Part shown: one piece after another, positions 6,223 to 8,635 of the stretch
How the letters are laid out: each line of letters begins with the position of its first letter
Numbering within the stretch: the stretch's first letter is position 1
NCBI GenBank assembly: GCA_028869615.1
Contig: JAGWRQ010000079.1
Location: forward strand, 1 to 8,635
DNA: 8,635 bases
DNA from: Candidatus Methylomirabilota bacterium
Lineage (GTDB): Bacteria; Methylomirabilota; Methylomirabilia; Methylomirabilales; Methylomirabilaceae
Direction: 5' to 3'
Notes under the pieces: generated by a model
Told to the model about the DNA's origin: nothing
Databases searched by the model: none
What the model saw: the letters and a program-made list of their open reading frames with translations, nothing else
Translations under genes and position numbers: made by a program

Positions 6223-7556
6223 ATCTTCCATTGAGCCTGCTGTTGACCGATCTCTATCAGCTCACCATGTTGCAAGGGTATGTCGAGCATGGGATGGAGG
6301 AGCAGGCGACCTTCGAGTTCTTTGTGCGCAAGCTGCCGCCGACGCGTAATTTCCTGCTGGCGGCCGGGCTGGAGCAGGTGCTGAGCTACCTCGAAGATCT
6401 TCGCTTCACGTCCGAGGAGCTGGAGTGGCTGAACGGCTGCGGTCTGTTTCGGCCGACTCTCGTGGACTACTTGGAGAAACTGCATTTCACCGGCGATGTG
6501 CATGCGATGCCTGAAGGGACGGTATTCTTCCCGGACGAGCCGATCGTGCGAGTTACCGCCCCGCTTCCGCAGGCGCAACTCGTGGAGACGCGCCTGATCA
6601 ACCTGTTGCACTTCCAGACCCTGATCGCCTCGAAGGCAGCGCGTTCGGTGCTCGTCGCCCCTGGGAAGCTCCTGGTCGATTTCGGCCTGCGTCGTGCCCA
6701 CGGAGCGGAGGCCGGGTTGCTCGCGGCGCGCGCCAGTTATCTGGCGGGATTTTCGGGAACGTCCGCGGTGCAAGCCGCGCCGCTCTTCGGCATACCGATC
6801 TATGGGACGATGGCGCACTCCTTTATCCAGGCCCATGAGGATGAGACGGCAGCCTTCGAGCGCTTCGTCTATGCCAACCCGGATGATGTTGTCCTGCTCA
6901 TCGACACCTACGACACCGAGGCGGGTGCGGCGAAGGTGATCTCGCTGGTGCCCAGGTTGCGACAGAAAGGGATCCCCATCAAGGGCGTACGCCTGGACAG
7001 CGGCGACCTTGCGGACCATGCCCGCAAGGTGCGGCGGATTCTTGATGAGGGCGGGTTGGCCGACGCTGTGATCTTCGCGAGCGGGAACCTGGACGAGTCG
7101 ATCGTCAGGCAATTGCTCGCCGCGCAAGCCCCGATTGACGGCTTTGGCATCGGGACGCGCATGGACACCTCCGCCGACGCCCCTTACCTGGATTGCGCCT
7201 ATAAGCTGGAGGAGTACGATGGGAAGCCGCGTCGTAAGCGCTCTGAGGGCAAGGCGACATGGCCCGGCCGCAAGCAGGTCTATCGCTGGTATGACGCCGA
7301 CGGCCGCATGTCCGGCGATGTCCTGACCTTGGAAGATGACCCGCAGGAAGGCGAGCCATTGATCCAGCCGGTGATGCGCGCCGGCAAACGCCTTCAGGCG
7401 TCCGCCCCTCTCACGACGCTTCGTAAGCGCGCGCGCGACCAACTGGCGCGCTTGCCACATGAGTTGCGGACGCTTGAGAAAGGGCCGGACTACCCCGTCC
7501 AGGTCGCTCCTGCGTTGCGCGACCTGGCCAAGGCCATAGACGAACACCGTGTATGA
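6219..7556 (+). CDS. pncB: Nicotinate phosphoribosyltransferase
   Basis: A 445-residue enzyme that joins nicotinate to PRPP to give nicotinate mononucleotide, with ATP hydrolysis, in the cytoplasm. It uses the product of the preceding pncA gene. It starts with the family's LLTDLYQLTMLQGY. The segment DFGLRRAHGAEAG (154-166) and FSGTSAVQA precede GTMAHSFIQAHEDE, in which His200 aligns with the histidine phosphorylated during the cycle. Next come LLIDTYDTEAG (226-236), the phosphate- and ribose-binding VRLDSGDL (257-264) and GFGIGTRM (308-315). The length is in the usual range. The ATG overlaps the pncA stop by 4 bases (ATGA), with GGAG at 6204-6207, indicating coupled translation. It is the last gene of the apparent galT-pncA-pncB unit; a weak hairpin at 7591-7612 follows. 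A long open frame on the opposite strand is a composition shadow. Confidence 0.95.
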   Translation: MNLPLSLLLTDLYQLTMLQGYVEHGMEEQATFEFFVRKLPPTRNFLLAAGLEQVLSYLEDLRFTSEELEWLNGCGLFRPTLVDYLEKLHFTGDVHAMPEGTVFFPDEPIVRVTAPLPQAQLVETRLINLLHFQTLIASKAARSVLVAPGKLLVDFGLRRAHGAEAGLLAARASYLAGFSGTSAVQAAPLFGIPIYGTMAHSFIQAHEDETAAFERFVYANPDDVVLLIDTYDTEAGAAKVISLVPRLRQKGIPIKGVRLDSGDLADHARKVRRILDEGGLADAVIFASGNLDESIVRQLLAAQAPIDGFGIGTRMDTSADAPYLDCAYKLEEYDGKPRRKRSEGKATWPGRKQVYRWYDADGRMSGDVLTLEDDPQEGEPLIQPVMRAGKRLQASAPLTTLRKRARDQLARLPHELRTLEKGPDYPVQVAPALRDLAKAIDEHRV

Positions 7557-7590
7557 CGCAGCTATCCTCTCCATCCCTGAAATGAGATTA

Positions 7591-7612
7591 CGCCGACCGG
7601 TATTTGTCGGCG
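7591..7612 (+). terminator. Weak terminator-like hairpin after pncB
   Basis: CGCCGAC (7591-7597) pairs exactly with GTCGGCG (7606-7612) around an 8-base loop, 34 bases after the pncB stop. No U-run follows, so intrinsic termination is doubtful. Confidence 0.3.
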
Positions 7613-7631
7613 CGGCGGAGCCAGGAGAATC

Positions 7632-7660
7632 TTGACAAGTTCTTGGAAACACGGGAGAAT
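7632..7660 (+). promoter_or_regulatory. Candidate promoter for the HEPN-like gene
   Basis: A perfect TTGACA (7632-7637), a 17-base spacer, then GAGAAT (7655-7660, 4/6). Transcription would begin near 7667, giving a leader of about 65 bases that contains the 22-base palindrome. The promoter lies outside the inferred cassette boundary at 7716, so the cassette gene would be read from host sequence. Confidence 0.45.
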
Positions 7661-7689
7661 CACCGCACCTATTAGACGTTAGAGGCCCT

Positions 7690-7711
7690 GAATATGCTGA
7701 TCAGCATATTC
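7690..7711. promoter_or_regulatory. 22-base perfect palindrome in the leader of the HEPN-like gene
   Basis: The half-site GAATATGCTGA (7690-7700) is followed directly by its exact reverse complement (7701-7711), with no spacer. It lies between the candidate promoter and the start codon, 20 bases before the ATG. The perfect two-fold symmetry fits an operator for a dimeric repressor. As RNA it could form a hairpin close to the start. No regulator gene for it is visible in the window. Confidence 0.6.
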
Positions 7712-7731
7712 GATAGTTAGAACGCAAAAGC

Positions 7732-8463
7732 ATGTCCAAGCGAGAAGCTATTCGGAAAGAACTCACTGCTCTCTATGACGAGGGAGCCAAGCTGGCTGTC
7801 GAATTTCAGAAGAACGAAGAGAAGCAGTTCCAGTACGACTACCAACGTTGGTATAGCAAGGCGCTCAAGGCGGTAGCGGCGCTTGCGCCGGACCGGCATG
7901 CTGAATTTCGTGGCTACTATGAAATCGATCCAAAGCGTAAGAGCCTTGGCTACGGCACTTATGTGATTCAGGACTACCTGAAAGGTGTCGTACCAAATAA
8001 GTTCCAGTACCCTGATTTCGATACGCGCAACCAGGTGCTAACCGGGTTTTTCAACCAACTCACGATCCTTAAATCCATTGAAGAACGGATCGATTCCGTC
8101 CTCGCAGACATTGAGGGCGAACTCTATGCAGAGATTCAAGACAACGAAATTGCTGTCGCTCGGCAGCTCTCGAAGATCAGCGTCAGAGCAGCTGGTGCCC
8201 TCGTCGGAGTGGTCATCGAGGGCCATCTGCAGAAGGTTGCTATTGCACACGGCGTCAAGGTCACTAAGAAGAATCCAACTATCGCGGATTTGAATGACCC
8301 GCTGAAAGCGGCGGGCGTAGTCGATGTACCAACATGGCGGAAGATCGGCTTCCTGGCCGACCTGCGAAACCTTTGTTCTCATAAGAAGGACTTAGAGCCT
8401 AGCAAGGAGCAGGTCGAAGAGATCATTCAAGGTGCAGAGTGGCTTACGAAGAACGTCTTCTAG
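7732..8463 (+). CDS. HEPN-like hypothetical protein with RX4H motif
   Basis: A 243-residue, mostly helical, soluble protein with no signal peptide or membrane segment. The C-terminal half (about 145-243) resembles a widespread uncharacterised bacterial family: AAGALVGVVIEGHL, then KKNPTIADLND, then VPTWRKIGFLADLRNLCSH, then EPSKEQVEEIIQGAEWL. LRNLCSH contains Arg212 and His217 four residues apart, the RX4-6H signature of HEPN ribonucleases. The N-terminal half (1-130) is charged and helical, with an aromatic-rich part at 33-41 and a GYYEIDPKRKSLGYGTY stretch at 61-77. Sampled lines are about 50% GC, below the neighbours, which suggests transfer. There is no clear Shine-Dalgarno before the ATG. 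The gene sits inside the inferred cassette. HEPN proteins are often RNA-cutting toxins or phage-defence effectors, but no antitoxin partner is visible. The HEPN assignment rests on this motif and helix pattern; cellular function is unknown. Confidence 0.75.
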   Translation: MSKREAIRKELTALYDEGAKLAVEFQKNEEKQFQYDYQRWYSKALKAVAALAPDRHAEFRGYYEIDPKRKSLGYGTYVIQDYLKGVVPNKFQYPDFDTRNQVLTGFFNQLTILKSIEERIDSVLADIEGELYAEIQDNEIAVARQLSKISVRAAGALVGVVIEGHLQKVAIAHGVKVTKKNPTIADLNDPLKAAGVVDVPTWRKIGFLADLRNLCSHKKDLEPSKEQVEEIIQGAEWLTKNVF

Positions 8464-8465
8464 AA

Positions 8466-8488
8466 TGCGTTCTAACAACACGCTCAAT
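8466..8488 (+). repeat. attC-like left arm after the HEPN-like gene
   Basis: TTCTAAC (8470-8476, R''-like), a 5-base spacer AACAC, then GCTCAAT (8482-8488, L''-like). This order and spacing match the left half of integron attC sites, where a CTAAC-type box is followed 5 bases later by a TCAA-containing box. The right half (an L' box close to ATTGAGC, then GTTAGAA) is not recognisable before the window ends, so the site is incomplete, decayed or misread. Confidence 0.4.
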
Positions 8489-8548
8489 ACCCACCGAGTC
8501 AATCTCAAAGTTAGTTGACATTGCGAAGCGGCTCTCTGTCGCATGAGG

Positions 8549-8635
8549 CTACGCAACGTGAAATTTAGCCAGGTTCACCTTCCCGCTCAGTTCAGCGTGG
8601 AGCGCAGTCCGCAGCAGCGGCAGCGCCCGGAACCC
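8549..8635 (-). CDS. Possible C-terminal end of an unknown protein (partial)
   Basis: On the minus strand a frame is open from the right edge of the window to a TAG at 8551-8549, encoding 28 residues ending ELSGKVNLAKFHVA. Most codons end in G or C in the first part, as in the window's real genes, and the composition looks protein-like. It is too short to assign to a family. If real, it is convergent with the HEPN-like gene, 85 bases away, and would overlap any long attC right arm. Confidence 0.3.
   Translation of the reverse strand, partial: GFRALPLLRTALHAELSGKVNLAKFHVA

Larger units (their letters stand above)
7716..8488 (+). mobile_element. Putative integron-type gene cassette carrying a HEPN-like gene
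   Basis: GTTAGAACGCA (7716-7726) and TGCGTTCTAAC (8466-8476) are exact 11-base inverted complements that hug the gene: the first ends 5 bases before its ATG, the second begins 2 bases after its TAG. In integron cassettes the first bases (GTTRRRY) are complementary to the RYYYAAC box that opens the cassette's own attC site, as seen here. The last consensus base differs (A for Y, T for R), but the change is compensated in both copies. Downstream spacing also fits attC. The gene has lower GC than its neighbours and no clear ribosome binding site, both common in cassettes. Against this, no integrase, no attI site and no convincing attC right arm are in view. It may be a lone cassette at a secondary site or an array remnant. 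Confidence 0.45.

Noticed and set aside
6177..7652. A 491-codon open frame on the minus strand
   Set aside because: It is antisense to pncB, whose motifs are unmistakable, and its translation is rich in Arg, Gln, His and Leu with no domain pattern.
8510..8516. GTTAGTT as the closing core site of an attC
   Set aside because: It would give an attC of only about 40 bases with no complementary L' box, shorter than known sites.
8515..8543. TTGACA as a -35 box for a downstream plus-strand gene
   Set aside because: No -10-like hexamer lies 16-18 bases downstream and no plus-strand gene follows within the window.
8591..8606. A possible attC right arm (TTCAGCGTGGAGCGCA)
   Set aside because: It shares only scattered bases with the expected complement of the left arm and lacks a GTTRRRY box. 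It also lies inside the possible partial minus-strand gene.

Overview
The window looks like a bacterial chromosome of moderately high GC. Hand counts of a few 60-base lines give about 60-65% in most genes, against about 50% in the gene at the right end. Coding is dense, starts are ATG or GTG with purine-rich Shine-Dalgarno sequences, and several genes are packed as an operon. No marker here fixes the taxon. A CDC48-type double AAA+ ATPase plus this gene mix would suit a deep-branching, metabolically odd bacterium (NC10 or Nitrospirota-like), but that is only a guess.

Layout. (1) 70-2352, minus strand: a full-length two-ring CDC48/VAT-type unfoldase whose last residues, GHYL, resemble a proteasome-docking tail. 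(2) 2353-2925: a 573-base divergent intergenic region with candidate promoters for both flanking genes, a 52-base nested hairpin and a 124-base imperfect hairpin. (3) 2926-3399, plus: a single-domain universal stress protein. (4) 3400-3618: a spacer with a candidate promoter, a 44-base C-run/G-run hairpin and a degenerate 7-base tandem repeat. (5) 3619-4506, plus: an exported tandem rhodanese. (6) 4609-7556, plus: a GalT-like nucleotidyltransferase, nicotinamidase (pncA) and nicotinate phosphoribosyltransferase (pncB), packed with 9-base and -4-base junctions. pncA and pncB together convert nicotinamide to nicotinate mononucleotide, the salvage entry into NAD synthesis. (7) 7557-8635: a compositionally different region with a HEPN-like gene of the RX4H type. 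This gene is tightly bracketed by 11-base inverted repeats that look like the ends of an integron gene cassette, followed by what looks like the left arm of an attC site. A minus-strand reading frame enters from the right edge.

The strongest leads are the cassette-like packaging of the HEPN-like gene, with a 22-base perfect palindrome in its leader; the HPHSH active-site variant in the GalT homologue; the GHYL tail on the CDC48 homologue; and the large inverted-repeat structures in the two intergenic regions. The two metabolic and stress regions are otherwise ordinary. All family assignments come from reading motifs by eye; no database search was run.
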